In this document: positions 35,102 to 50,100 of the stretch, in pieces
How positions within the stretch are numbered: the stretch's first letter is position 1
Layout of the letters: each line of letters starts with the position of its first letter
Origin: Gibbula magus
Taxonomy: Eukaryota > Mollusca > Gastropoda > Trochida > Trochidae
Reading direction: 5' to 3'
DNA: 64,000 bases
Assembly: GCA_936450465.1 (NCBI GenBank)
Contig: OW388302.1
Span: 11,495,530-11,559,529 of the forward strand
Made by a program: the position numbers and the translations under genes
The notes under the pieces: generated by a model
What the model saw: the letters and a program-made list of their open reading frames with translations, nothing else
What the model was told of the DNA's origin: nothing
Database searches by the model: none

Positions 35102-38100
35102 GCAACACATAGTTCAGTTAAGTGACTCAAGCCTGCCAGCAGTGTTTATATGGTTGTTAACAATCACTAAGTCCTATCACTCAACACATAGTTCAGTTAC
35201 GTGACTCAGGCCTGCCAGCAGTGTTTATATGGTTGTTAACAATCACTAAGTCCTATCACTCAACACATAGTTCAGTTACGTGACTCAGGCCTGCCAGCAA
35301 TGTTTATATGGTTGTTAACAATCACTAAGTCCTACCACTCAACACATAGTTCAGTTAAGTGACTCAAGCCTGCCAGCAGTGTTTATATGGTTGTTAACAA
35401 TCACTAAGTCCTATCAGTCAACTCATAGTTCAGTTAAGTGACTCAAGCCTGCCAGCAGTGTTTATATGGTTGTTAACAATCACTATGTCCTATCAGTCAA
35501 CTCATAGTTCAGTTACGTGACTCAGGTCTGCCAGCAGTGTTTATATGGTTGTTAACAATCACAAAGTCCTATCACTCAACACATAGTTCAGTTACGTGAC
35601 TCAGGCCTGCCAGCAGTGTTTATATGGTTGTTAACAATCACTAAGTCCTATCAGTCAACTCATAGTTCAGTTAAGTGACTCAAGCCTGCCAGCAGTGTTT
35701 ATATGGTTGTTAACAATCACTAAGTCCTATCAGTCAACTCATAGTTCAGTTACGTGACTCAGGTCTGCCAGCAGTGTTTATATGGTTGTTAACAATCACT
35801 AAGTCCTATCACTCAACACATAGTTCAGTTACGTGACTCAGGCCTGCCAGCAGTGTTTATATGGTTGTTAACAATCACTAAGTCCTATCACTCAACACAT
35901 AGTTCAGTTAAGTGACTCAAGCCTGCCAGCAGTGTTTATATGGTTGTTAACAATCACTAAGTCCTATCACTCAACACATAGTTCAGTTACGTGACTCAGG
36001 CCTGCCAGCAGTGTTTATATGGTTGTTAACAATCACTAAGTCCTATCAGTCAACTCATAGTTGAGTTACGTGACTCAGGTCTGCCAGCAGTGTTTATATG
36101 GTTGTTAACAATCACTAAGTCCTATCACTCAACACATAGTTCAGTTACGTGACTCAGGCCTGCCAGCAGTGTTTATATGGTTGTTAACAATCACTAAGTC
36201 CTATCACTCAACACATAGTTCAGTTACGTGACTCAGGCCTGCCAGCAATGTTTATATGGTTGTTAACAATCACTAAGTCCTACCACTCAACACATAGTTC
36301 AGTTAAGTGACTCAAGCCTGCCAGCAGTGTTTATATGGTTGTTAACAATCACTAAGTCCTATCAGTCAACTCATAGTTCAGTTAAGTGACTCAAGCCTGC
36401 CAGCAGTGTTTATATGGTTGTTAACAATCACTAAGTCCTATCAGTCAACTCATAGTTCAGTTACGTGACTCAGGTCTGCCAGCAGTGTTTATATGGTTGT
36501 TAACAATCACAAAGTCCTATCACTCAACACATAGTTCAGTTACGTGACTCAGGCCTGCCAGCAGTGTTTATATGGTTGTTAACAATCACTAAGTCCTATC
36601 ACTCAACACATAGTTCAGTTAAGTGACTCAAGCCTGCCAGCAGTGTTTATATGGTTGTTAACAATCACTAAGTCCTATCAGTCAACACATAGTTCAGTTA
36701 CGTGACTCAGGCCTGCCAGCAGTGTTTATATGGTTGTTAACAATCACTAAGTCCTATCAGTCAACTCATAGTTGAGTTACGTGACTCAGGTCTGCCAGCA
36801 GTGTTTATATGGTTGTTAACAATCACTAAGTCCTATCACTCAACACATAGTTCAGTTACGTGACTCAGGCCTGCCAGCAGTGTTTATATGGTTGTTAACA
36901 ATCACTAAGTCCTATCACTCAACACATAGTTCAGTTACGTGACTCAAGCCTGCCAGCAATGTTTATATGGTTGTTAACAATCACTAAGTCCTACCACTCA
37001 ACACATAGTTCAGTTAAGTGACTCAAGCCTGCCAGCAGTGTTTATATGGTTGTTAACAATCACTAAGTCCTATCAGTCAACTCATAGTTCAGTTAAGTGA
37101 CTCAAGCCTGCCAGCAGTGTTTATATGGTTGTTAACAATCACTAAGTCCTATCAGTCAACTCATAGTTCAGTTACGTGACTCAGGTCTGCCAGCAGTGTT
37201 TATATGGTTGTTAACAATCACAAAGTCCTATCACTCAACACATAGTTCAGTTACGTGACTCAGGCCTGCCAGCAGTGTTTATATGGTTGTTAACAATCAC
37301 TAAGTCCTATCAGTCAACTCATAGTTCAGTTAAGTGACTCAAGCCTGCCAGCAGTGTTTATATGGTTGTTAACACTCACTAAGTCCTACCACTCAACACA
37401 TAGCTCAGTTACGTGACTCAAGCCTGCCAGCAGTGTTTATATGGTTGTTAACAATCACTAAGTCCTATCACTCAACACATAGTTCAGTTACGTGACTCAG
37501 GCCTGCCAGCAGTGTTTATATGGTTGTTAACAATCACTAAGTCCTACCACTCAACACATAGTTCAGTTACGTGACTCAAGCCCGCCAGCAGTGTTTATAT
37601 GGTTGTTGACAATTACTAAGTCCTATCAGTCAACTCATAGTTCAGTTACGTGACTCAGGTCTGCCAGCAGTGTTTATATGGTTGTTAACAATCACTAAGT
37701 CCTATCACTCAACACATAGTTCAGTTACGTGACTCAGGCCTGCCAGCAGTGTTTATATGGTTGTTAACAATCACTAAGTCCTATCACTCAACTCATAGTT
37801 CAGTTACGTGACTCAGGTCTGCCAGCAGTGTTTATATGGTTGTTAACAATCACTAAGTCCTATCACTCAACACATAGTTCAGTTACGTGACTCAGGCCTG
37901 CCAGCAGTGTTTATATGGTTGTTAACAATCACTAAGTCCTATCACTCAACGCATAGTTCAGTTACGTGACTCAGGCCTGCCAGCAGTGTTTATATGGTTG
38001 TTAACAATCACTAAGTCCTTTCACTCAACACATAGTTCAGTTACGTGACTCAGGCCTGCCAGCAGTGTTTATATGGTTGTTAACACTCACTAAGTCCTAC

Positions 38101-41100
38101 CACTCAACACATAGTTCAGTTACGTGACTCAAGCCTGCCAGCAGTGTTTATATGGTTGTTAACAATCACTAAGTCCTATCACTCAACACATAGTTCAGTT
38201 ACGTGACTCAGGCCTGCCAGCAGTGTTTATATGGTTGTTAACAATCACTAAGTCCTATCACTCAACACATAGTTCAGTTACGTGACTCAGGCCTGCCAGC
38301 AGTGTTTATATGGTTGTTAACAATCACTAAGTCCTATCACTCAACACATAGTTCAGTTACGTGACTCAGGCCTGCCAGCAGTGTTTATATGGTTGTTGAC
38401 AATCACTAAGTCCTATCACTCAACACATAGTTCAGTAACGTGACTCAGGCCTGCCAGCAGTGTTTATATGGTTGTTGACAATCACTAAGTCCTACCACTC
38501 AACACATAGTTCAGTTACGTGACTCAGGCCTGCCAGCAGTGTTTATATGGTTGTTAACAATCACTAAGTCCTATCAGTCAACACATAGTTCAGTTACGTG
38601 ACTCAGGCCTGCCAGCAGTGTTTATATGGTTGTTAACAATCACTATGTCCTATCAGTCAACTCATAGTTCAGTTACGTGACTCAGGTCTGCCAGCAGTGT
38701 TTATATGGTTGTTAACAATCACTAAGTCCTATCACTCAACACATAGTTCAGTTACGTGACTCAGGCCTGCCAGCAGTGTTTATATGGTTGTTAACACTCA
38801 CTAAGTCCTACCACTCAACACATAGTTCAGTTACGTGACTCAAGCCTGCCAGCAGTGTTTATATGGTTGTTAACAATCACTAAGTCCTATCACTCAACAC
38901 ATAGTTCAGTTACGTGACTCAGGCCTGCCAGCAGTGTTTATATGGTTGTTAACAATCACTAAGTCCTATCACTCAACACATAGTTCAGTTACGTGACTCA
39001 GGCCTGCCAGCAGTGTTTATATGGTTGTTAACAATCACTAAGTCCTACCACTCAACACATAGTTCAGTTACGGGACTCAGGCCTGCCAGCAGTGTTTATA
39101 TGGTTGTTGACAATCACTAAGTCCTATCACTCAACACATAGTTCAGTAACGTGACTCAGGCCTGCCAGCAGTGTTTATATGGTTGTTGACAATCACTAAG
39201 TCCTACCACTCAACACATAGTTCAGTTACGTGACTCAAGCCTGCCAGCAGTGTTTATATGGTTGTTAACAATCACTAAGTCCTATCACTCAACACATAGT
39301 TCAGTTACGTGACTCAGGCCTGCCAGCAGTGTTTATATGGTTGTTGACAATCACTAAGTCCTATCACTCAACACATAGTTCAGTAACGTGACTCAGGCCT
39401 GCCAGCAGTGTTTATATGGTTGTTAACAATCACTAAGTCCTATCACTCAACACATAGTTCAGTTACGTGACTCAGGCCTGCCAGCAGTGTTTATATGGTT
39501 GTTAACAATCACTAAGTCCTATCACTCAACACATAGTTCAGTTAAGTGACTCAAGCCTGCCAGCAGTGTTTATATGGTTGTTAACAATCACTAAGTCCTA
39601 TCACTCAACACATAGTTCAGTTACGTGACTCAGGCCTGCCAGCAGTGTTTATATGGTTGTTAACAATCACTAAGTCCTATCAGTCAACACATAGTTCAGT
39701 TACGTGACTCAGGCCTGCCAGCAGTGTTTATATGGTTGTTAACAATCACTATGTCCTATCACTCAACTCATAGTTCAGTTACGTGACTCAGGTCTGCCAG
39801 CAGTGTTTATATGGTTGTTAACAATCACTAAGTCCTATCACTCAACACATAGTTCAGTTAAGTGACTCAAGCCTGCCAGCAGTGTTTATATGGTTGTTAA
39901 CAATCACTAAGTCCTATCACTCAACACATAGTTCAGTTACGTGACTCAGGCCTGCCAGCAGTGTTTATATGGTTGTTAACAATCACTAAGTCCTATCACT
40001 CAACACATAGTTCAGTTACGTGACTCAGGCCTGCCAGCAATGTTTATATGGTTGTTAACAATCACTAAGTCCTACCACTCAACACATAGTTCAGTTAAGT
40101 GACTCAAGCCTGCCAGCAGTGTTTATATGGTTGTTAACAATCACTAAGTCCTATCAGTCAACTCATAGTTCAGTTAAGTGACTCAAGCCTGCCAGCAGTG
40201 TTTATATGGTTGTTAACAATCACTAAGTCCTATCAGTCAACTCATAGTTCAGTTACGTGACTCAGGTCTGCCAGCAGTGTTTATATGGTTGTTAACAATC
40301 ACAAAGTCCTATCACTCAACACATAGTTCAGTTACGTGACTCAGGCCTGCCAGCAGTGTTTATATGGTTGTTAACAATCACTAAGTCCTATCAGTCAACT
40401 CATAGTTCAGTTAAGTGACTCAAGCCTGCCAGCAGTGTTTATATGGTTGTTAACAATCACTAAGTCCTATCAGTCAACTCATAGTTCAGTTACGTGACTC
40501 AGGTCTGCCAGCAGTGTTTATATGGTTGTTAACAATCACTAAGTCCTATCACTCAACACATAGTTCAGTTACGTGACTCAGGCCTGCCAGCAGTGTTTAT
40601 ATGGTTGTTAACAATCACTAAGTCCTATCACTCAACACATAGTTCAGTTACGTGACTCAGGCCTGCCAGCAGTGTTTATATGGTTGTTAACAATCACTAA
40701 GTCCTACCACTCAACACATAGTTCAGTTACGGGACTCAGGCCTGCCAGCAGTGTTTATATGGTTGTTGACAATCACTAAGTCCTATCACTCAACACATAG
40801 TTCAGTAACGTGACTCAGGCCTGCCAGCAGTGTTTATATGGTTGTTGACAATCACTAAGTCCTACCACTCAACACATAGTTCAGTTACGTGACTCAAGCC
40901 TGCCAGCAGTGTTTATATGGTTGTTAACAATCACTAAGTCCTATCACTCAACACATAGTTCAGTTACGTGACTCAGGCCTGCCAGCAGTGTTTATATGGT
41001 TGTTGACAATCACTAAGTCCTATCACTCAACACATAGTTCAGTAACGTGACTCAGGCCTGCCAGCAGTGTTTATATGGTTGTTGACAATCACTAAGTCCT

Positions 41101-44100
41101 ATCACTCAACACATAGTTCAGTTACGTGACTCAGGCCTGCCAGCAGTGTTTATATGGTTGTTAACAATCACTAAGTCCTATCACTCAACACATAGTTCAG
41201 TTAAGTGACTCAAGCCTGCCAGCAGTGTTTATATGGTTGTTAACAATCACTAAGTCCTATCACTCAACACATAGTTCAGTTACGTGACTCAGGCCTGCCA
41301 GCAGTGTTTATATGGTTGTTAACAATCACTAAGTCCTATCAGTCAACACATAGTTCAGTTACGTGACTCAGGCCTGCCAGCAGTGTTTATATGGTTGTTA
41401 ACAATCACTATGTCCTATCAGTCAACTCATAGTTCAGTTACGTGACTCAGGTCTGCCAGCAGTGTTTATATGGTTGTTAACAATCACTAAGTCCTATCAC
41501 TCAACACATAGTTCAGTTAAGTGACTCAAGCCTGCCAGCAGTGTTTATATGGTTGTTAACAATCACTAAGTCCTATCACTCAACACATAGTTCAGTTACG
41601 TGACTCAGGCCTGCCAGCAGTGTTTATATGGTTGTTAACAATCACTAAGTCCTATCACTCAACACATAGTTCAGTTACGTGACTCAGGCCTGCCAGCAAT
41701 GTTTATATGGTTGTTAACAATCACTAAGTCCTACCACTCAACACATAGTTCAGTTAAGTGACTCAAGCCTGCCAGCAGTGTTTATATGGTTGTTAACAAT
41801 CACTAAGTCCTATCAGTCAACACATAGTTCAGTTACGTGACTCAAGCCTGCCAGCAGTGTTTATATGGTTGTTAACAATCACTAAGTCCTATCAGTCAAC
41901 TCATAGTTCAGTTACGTGACTCAGGTCTGCCAGCAGTGTTTATATGGTTGTTAACAATCACAAAGTCCTATCACTCAACACATAGTTCAGTTACGTGACT
42001 CAGGCCTGCCAGCAGTGTTTATATGGTTGTTAACAATCACTAAGTCCTATCAGTCAACTCATAGTTCAGTTAAGTGACTCAAGCCTGCCAGCAGTGTTTA
42101 TATGGTTGTTAACAATCACTAAGTCCTATCAGTCAACTCATAGTTCAGTTACGTGACTCAGGTCTGCCAGCAGTGTTTATATGGTTGTTAACAATCACTA
42201 AGTCCTATCACTCAACACATAGTTCAGTTACGTGACTCAGGCCTGCCAGCAGTGTTTATATGGTTGTTAACAATCACTAAGTCCTATCACTCAACACATA
42301 GTTCAGTTAAGTGACTCAAGCCTGCCAGCAGTGTTTATATGGTTGTTAACAATCACTAAGTCCTATCACTCAACACATAGTTCAGTTACGTGACTCAGGC
42401 CTGCCAGCAGTGTTTATATGGTTGTTAACAATCACTAAGTCCTATCAGTCAACTCATAGTTGAGTTACGTGACTCAGGTCTGCCAGCAGTGTTTATATGG
42501 TTGTTAACAATCACTAAGTCCTATCACTCAACACATAGTTCAGTTACGTGACTCAGGCCTGCCAGCAGTGTTTATATGGTTGTTAACAATCACTAAGTCC
42601 TATCACTCAACACATAGTTCAGTTACGTGACTCAGGCCTGCCAGCAATGTTTATATGGTTGTTAACAATCACTAAGTCCTACCACTCAACACATAGTTCA
42701 GTTAAGTGACTCAAGCCTGCCAGCAGTGTTTATATGGTTGTTAACAATCACTAAGTCCTATCAGTCAACTCATAGTTCAGTTAAGCGACACAAGCCTGCC
42801 AGCAGTGTTTATATGGTTGTTAACAATCACTAAGTCCTATCAGTCAACTCATAGTTCAGTTACGTGACTCAGGTCTGCCAGCAGTGTTTATATGGTTGTT
42901 GACAATCACAAAGTCCTATCACTCAACACATAGTTCAGTTACGTGACTCAGGCCTGCCAGCAGTGTTTATATGGTTGTTAACAATCACTAAGTCCTATCA
43001 GTCAACTCATAGTTCAGTTAAGTGACTCAAGCCTGCCAGCAGTGTTTATATGGTTGTTAACACTCACTAAGTCCTACCACTCAACACATAGTTCAGTTAC
43101 GTGACTCAAGCCTGCCAGCAGTGTTTATATGGTTGTTAACAATCACTAAGTCCTATCACTCAACACATAGTTCAGTTACGTGACTCAGGCCTGCCAGCAG
43201 TGTTTATATGGTTGTTAACAATCACTAAGTCCTACCACTCAACACATAGTTCAGTTACGTGACTCAAGCCCGCCAGCAGTGTTTATATGGTTGTTGACAA
43301 TTACTAAGTCCTATCAGTCAACTCATAGTTCAGTTACGTGACTCAGGTCTGCCAGCAGTGTTTATATGGTTGTTAACAATCACTAAGTCCTATCACTCAA
43401 CACATAGTTCAGTTACGTGACTCAGGCCTGCCAGCAGTGTTTATATGGTTGTTAACAATCACTAAGTCCTATCACTCAACTCATAGTTCAGTTACGTGAC
43501 TCAGGTCTGCCAGCAGTGTTTATATGGTTGTTAACAATCACTAAGTCCTATCACTCAACACATAGTTCAGTTACGTGACTCAGGCCTGCCAGCAGTGTTT
43601 ATATGGTTGTTAACAATCACTAAGTCCTATCACTCAACGCATAGTTCAGTTACGTGACTCAGGCCTGCCAGCAGTGTTTATATGGTTGTTAACAATCACT
43701 AAGTCCTTTCACTCAACACATAGTTCAGTTACGTGACTCAGGCCTGCCAGCAGTGTTTATATGGTTGTTAACACTCACTAAGTCCTACCACTCAACACAT
43801 AGTTCAGTTACGTGACTCAAGCCTGCCAGCAGTGTTTATATGGTTGTTAACAATCACTAAGTCCTATCACTCAACACATAGTTCAGTTACGTGACTCAGG
43901 CCTGCCAGCAGTGTTTATATGGTTGTTAACAATCACTAAGTCCTATCACTCAACACATAGTTCAGTTACGTGACTCAGGCCTGCCAGCAGTGTTTATATG
44001 GTTGTTAACAATCATTAAGTCCTACCACTCAACACATAGTTCAGTTACGTGACTCAGGCCTGCCAGCAGTGTTTATATGGTTGTTGACAATCACTAAGTC

Positions 44101-47100
44101 CTATCACTCAACACATAGTTCAGTAACGTGACTCAGGCCTGCCAGCAGTGTTTATATGGTTGTTGACAATCACTAAGTCCTACCACTCAACACATAGTTC
44201 AGTTACGTGACTCAGGCCTGCCAGCAGTGTTTATATGGTTGTTGACAATCACTAAGTCCTATCACTCAACACATAGTTCAGTTACGTGACTCAAGCCTGC
44301 CAGCAGTGTTTATATGGTTGTTAACAATCACTAAGTCCTATCAGTCAACACATAGTTCAGTTACGTGACTCAGGCCTGCCAGCAGTGTTTATATGGTTGT
44401 TGACAATCACTAAGTCCTATCGCTCAACACATAGTTCAGTAACGTGACTCAGGCCTGCCAGCAGTGTTTATATGGTTGTTGACAATCACTAAGTCCTATC
44501 ACTCAACACATAGTTCAGTTACGTGACTCAGGCCTGCCAGCAGTGTTTATATGGTTGTTAACAATCACTAAGTCCTATCACTCAACACATAGTTCAGTTA
44601 CGTGACTCAGGCCTGCCAGCAGTGTTTATATGGTTGTTAACAATCACTAAGTCCTATCACTCAACACATAGTTCAGTTACGTGACTCAGGCCTGCCAGCA
44701 ATGTTTATATGGTTGTTAACAATCACTAAGTCCTACCACTCAACACATAGTTCAGTTAAGTGACTCAAGCCTGCCAGCAGTGTTTATATGGTTGTTAACA
44801 ATCACTAAGTCCTATCAGTCAACTCATAGTTCAGTTAAGTGACTCAAGCCTGCCAGCAGTGTTTATATGGTTGTTAACAATCACTAAGTCCTATCAGTCA
44901 ACTCATAGTTCAGTTACGTGACTCAGGTCTGCCAGCAGTGTTTATATGGTTGTTAACAATCACAAAGTCCTATCACTCAACACATAGTTCAGTTACGTGA
45001 CTCAGGCCTGCCAGCAGTGTTTATATGGTTGTTAACAATCACTAAGTCCTATCACTCAACACATAGTTCAGTTAAGTGACTCAAGCCTGCCAGCAGTGTT
45101 TATATGGTTGTTAACAATCACTAAGTCCTATCACTCAACACATAGTTCAGTTACGTGACTCAGGCCTGCCAGCAGTGTTTATATGGTTGTTAACAATCAC
45201 TAAGTCCTATCAGTCAACTCATAGTTGAGTTACGTGACTCAGGTCTGCCAGCAGTGTTTATATGGTTGTTAACAATCACTAAGTCCTATCACTCAACACA
45301 TAGTTCAGTTACGTGACTCAGGCCTGCCAGCAGTGTTTATATGGTTGTTAACAATCACTAAGTCCTATCACTCAACACATAGTTCAGTTACGTGACTCAG
45401 GCCTGCCAGCAATGTTTATATGGTTGTTAACAATCACTAAGTCCTACCACTCAACACATAGTTCAGTTAAGTGACTCAAGCCTGCCAGCAGTGTTTATAT
45501 GGTTGTTAACAATCACTAAGTCCTATCAGTCAACTCATAGTTCAGTTAAGTGACACAAGCCTGCCAGCAGTGTTTATATGGTTGTTAACAATCACTAAGT
45601 CCTATCACTCAACTCATAGTTCAGTTACGTGACTCAGGTCTGCCAGCAGTGTTTATATGGTTGTTAACAATCACAAAGTCCTATCACTCAACACATAGTT
45701 CAGTTACGTGACTCAGGCCTGCCAGCAGTGTTTATATGGTTGTTAACAATCACTAAGTCCTATCAGTCAACTCATAGTTCAGTTAAGTGACTCAAGCCTG
45801 CCAGCAGTGTTTATATGGTTGTTAACACTCACTAAGTCCTACCACTCAACACATAGTTCAGTTACGTGACTCAAGCCTGCCAGCAGTGTTTATATGGTTG
45901 TTAACAATCACTAAGTCCTATCACTCAACACATAGTTCAGTTACGTGACTCAGGCCTGCCAGCAGTGTTTATATGGTTGTTAACAATCACTAAGTCCTAC
46001 CACTCAACACATAGTTCAGTTACGTGACTCAAGCCCGCCAGCAGTGTTTATATGGTTGTTGACAATTACTAAGTCCTATCAGTCAACTCATAGTTCAGTT
46101 ACGTGACTCAGGTCTGCCAGCAGTGTTTATATGGTTGTTAACAATCACTAAGTCCTATCACTCAACACATAGTTCAGTTACGTGACTCAGGTCTGCCAGC
46201 AGTGTTTATATGGTTGTTAACAATCACTAAGTCCTATCACTCAACTCATAGTTCAGTTACGTGACTCAGGTCTGCCAGCAGTGTTTATATGGTTGTTAAC
46301 AATCACTAAGTCCTATCACTCAACACATAGTTCAGTTACGTGACTCAGGCCTGCCAGCAGTGTTTATATGGTTGTTAACAATCACTAAGTCCTATCACTC
46401 AACGCATAGTTCAGTTACGTGACTCAGGCCTGCCAGCAGTGTTTATATGGTTGTTAACAATCACTAAGTCCTTTCACTCAACACATAGTTCAGTTACGTG
46501 ACTCAGGCCTGCCAGCAGTGTTTATATGGTTGTTAACACTCACTAAGTCCTACCACTCAACACATAGTTCAGTTACGTGACTCAAGCCTGCCAGCAGTGT
46601 TTATATGGTTGTTAACAATCACTAAGTCCTATCACTCAACACATAGTTCAGTTACGTGACTCAGGCCTGCCAGCAGTGTTTATATGGTTGTTAACAATCA
46701 CTAAGTCCTATCACTCAACACATAGTTCAGTTACGTGACTCAGGCCTGCCAGCAGTGTTTATATGGTTGTTAACAATCACTAAGTCCTACCACTCAACAC
46801 ATAGTTCAGTTACGTGACTCAGGCCTGCCAGCAGTGTTTATATGGTTGTTGACAATCACTAAGTCCTACCACATAACACATAGTTCAGTTACGTGACTCA
46901 GGCCTGCCAGCAGTGTTTATATGGTTGTTGACAATCACTAAGTCCTATCACTCAACACATAGTTCAGTTACGTGACTCAAGCCTGCCAGCAGTGTTTATA
47001 TGGTTGTTAACAATCACTAAGTCCTATCAGTCAACACATAGTTCAGTTACGTGACTCAGGCCTGCCAGCAGTGTTTATATGGTTGTTGACAATCACTAAG

Positions 47101-50100
47101 TCCTATCACTCAACACATAGTTCAGTAACGTGACTCAGGCCTGCCAGCAGTGTTTATATGGTTGTTGACAATCACTAAGTCCTATCACTCAACACATAGT
47201 TCAGTTACGTGACTCAGGCCTGCCAGCAGTGTTTATATGGTTGTTAACAATCACTAAGTCCTATCACTCAACACATAGTTCAGTTAAGTGACTCAAGCCT
47301 GCCAGCAGTGTTTATATGGTTGTTAACAATCACTAAGTCCTATCACTCAACACATAGTTCAGTTACGTGACTCAGGCCTGCCAGCAGTGTTTATATGGTT
47401 GTTAACAATCACTAAGTCCTATCAGTCAACACATAGTTCAGTTACGTGACTCAGGCCTGCCAGCAGTGTTTATATGGTTGTTAACAATCACTATGTCCTA
47501 TCAGTCAACTCATAGTTCAGTTACGTGACTCAGGTCTGCCAGCAGTGTTTATATGGTTGTTAACAATCACTAAGTCCTATCACTCAACACATAGTTCAGT
47601 TACGTGACTCAGGCCTGCCAGCAGTGTTTATATGGTTGTTAACAATCACTAAGTCCTATCACTCAACACATAGTTCAGTTACGTGACTCAGGCCTGCCAG
47701 CAGTGTTTATATGGTTGTTAACAATCACTAAGTCCTACCACTCAACACATAGTTCAGTTAAGTGACTCAAGCCTGCCAGCAGTGTTTATATGGTTGTTAA
47801 CAATCACTAAGTCCTATCAGTCAACTCATAGTTCAGTTAAGTGACACAAGCCTGCCAGCAGTGTTTATATGGTTGTTAACAATCACTAAGTCCTATCAGT
47901 CAACTCATAGTTCAGTTACGTGACTCAGGTCTGCCAGCAGTGTTTATATGGTTGTTAACAATCACAAAGTCCTATCACTCAACACATAGTTCAGTTACGT
48001 GACTCAGGCCTGCCAGCAGTGTTTATATGGTTGTTAACAATCACTAAGTCCTATCAGTCAACTCATAGTTCAGTTAAGTGACTCAAGCCTGCCAGCAGTG
48101 TTTATATGGTTGTTAACACTCACTAAGTCCTACCACTCAACACATAGTTCAGTTACGTGACTCAAGCCTGCCAGCAGTGTTTATATGGTTGTTAACAATC
48201 ACTAAGTCCTATCACTCAACACATAGTTCAGTTACGTGACTCAGGCCTGCCAGCAGTGTTTATATGGTTGTTAACAATCACTAAGTCCTACCACTCAACA
48301 CATAGTTCAGTTACGTGACTCAAGCCCGCCAGCAGTGTTTATATGGTTGTTGACAATTACTAAGTCCTATCAGTCAACTCATAGTTCAGTTACGTGACTC
48401 AGGTCTGCCAGCAGTGTTTATATGGTTGTTAACAATCACTAAGTCCTATCACTCAACACATAGTTCAGTTACGTGACTCAGGCCTGCCAGCAGTGTTTAT
48501 ATGGTTGTTAACAATCACTAAGTCCTATCACTCAACTCATAGTTCAGTTACGTGACTCAGGTCTGCCAGCAGTGTTTATATGGTTGTTAACAATCACTAA
48601 GTCCTATCACTCAACACATAGTTCAGTTACGTGACTCAGGCCTGCCAGCAGTGTTTATATGGTTGTTAACAATCACTAAGTCCTATCACTCAACGCATAG
48701 TTCAGTTACGTGACTCAGGCCTGCCAGCAGTGTTTATATGGTTGTTAACAATCACTAAGTCCTTTCACTCAACACATAGTTCAGTTACGTGACTCAGGCC
48801 TGCCAGCAGTGTTTATATGGTTGTTAACACTCACTAAGTCCTACCACTCAACACATAGTTCAGTTACGTGACTCAAGCCTGCCAGCAGTGTTTATATGGT
48901 TGTTAACAATCACTAAGTCCTATCACTCAACACATAGTTCAGTTACGTGACTCAGGCCTGCCAGCAGTGTTTATATGGTTGTTAACAATCACTAAGTCCT
49001 ATCACTCAACACATAGTTCAGTTACGTGACTCAGGCCTGCCAGCAGTGTTTATATGGTTGTTAACAATCACTAAGTCCTACCACTCAACACATAGTTCAG
49101 TTACGTGACTCAGGCCTGCCAGCAGTGTTTATATGGTTGTTGACAATCACTAAGTCCTACCACATAACACATAGTTCAGTTACGTGACTCAGGCCTGCCA
49201 GCAGTGTTTATATGGTTGTTGACAATCACTAAGTCCTATCACTCAACACATAGTTCAGTTACGTGACTCAAGCCTGCCAGCAGTGTTTATATGGTTGTTA
49301 ACAATCACTAAGTCCTATCAGTCAACACATAGTTCAGTTACGTGACTCAGGCCTGCCAGCAGTGTTTATATGGTTGTTGACAATCACTAAGTCCTATCAC
49401 TCAACACATAGTTCAGTAACGTGACTCAGGCCTGCCAGCAGTGTTTATATGGTTGTTAACAATCACTAAGTCCTATCACTCAACACATAGTTCAGTTACG
49501 TGACTCAGGCCTGCCAGCAGTGTTTATATGGTTGTTAACAATCACTAAGTCCTATCACTCAACACATAGTTCAGTTAAGTGACTCAAGCCTGCCAGCAGT
49601 GTTTATATGGTTGTTAACAATCACTAAGTCCTATCACTCAACACATAGTTCAGTTACGTGACTCAGGCCTGCCAGCAGTGTTTATATGGTTGTTAACAAT
49701 CACTAAGTCCTATCAGTCAACACATAGTTCAGTTACGTGACTCAGGCCTGCCAGCAGTGTTTATATGGTTGTTAACAATCACTATGTCCTATCAGTCAAC
49801 TCATAGTTCAGTTACGTGACTCAGGTCTGCCAGCAGTGTTTATATGGTTGTTAACAATCACTAAGTCCTATCACTCAACACATAGTTCAGTTACGTGACT
49901 CAGGCCTGCCAGCAGTGTTTATATGGTTGTTAACAATCACTAAGTCCTATCACTCAACACATAGTTCAGTTACGTGACTCAGGCCTGCCAGCAGTGTTTA
50001 TATGGTTGTTAACAATCACTAAGTCCTACCACTCAACACATAGTTCAGTTACGTGACTCAGGCCTGCCAGCAGTGTTTATATGGTTGTTAACAATCACTA

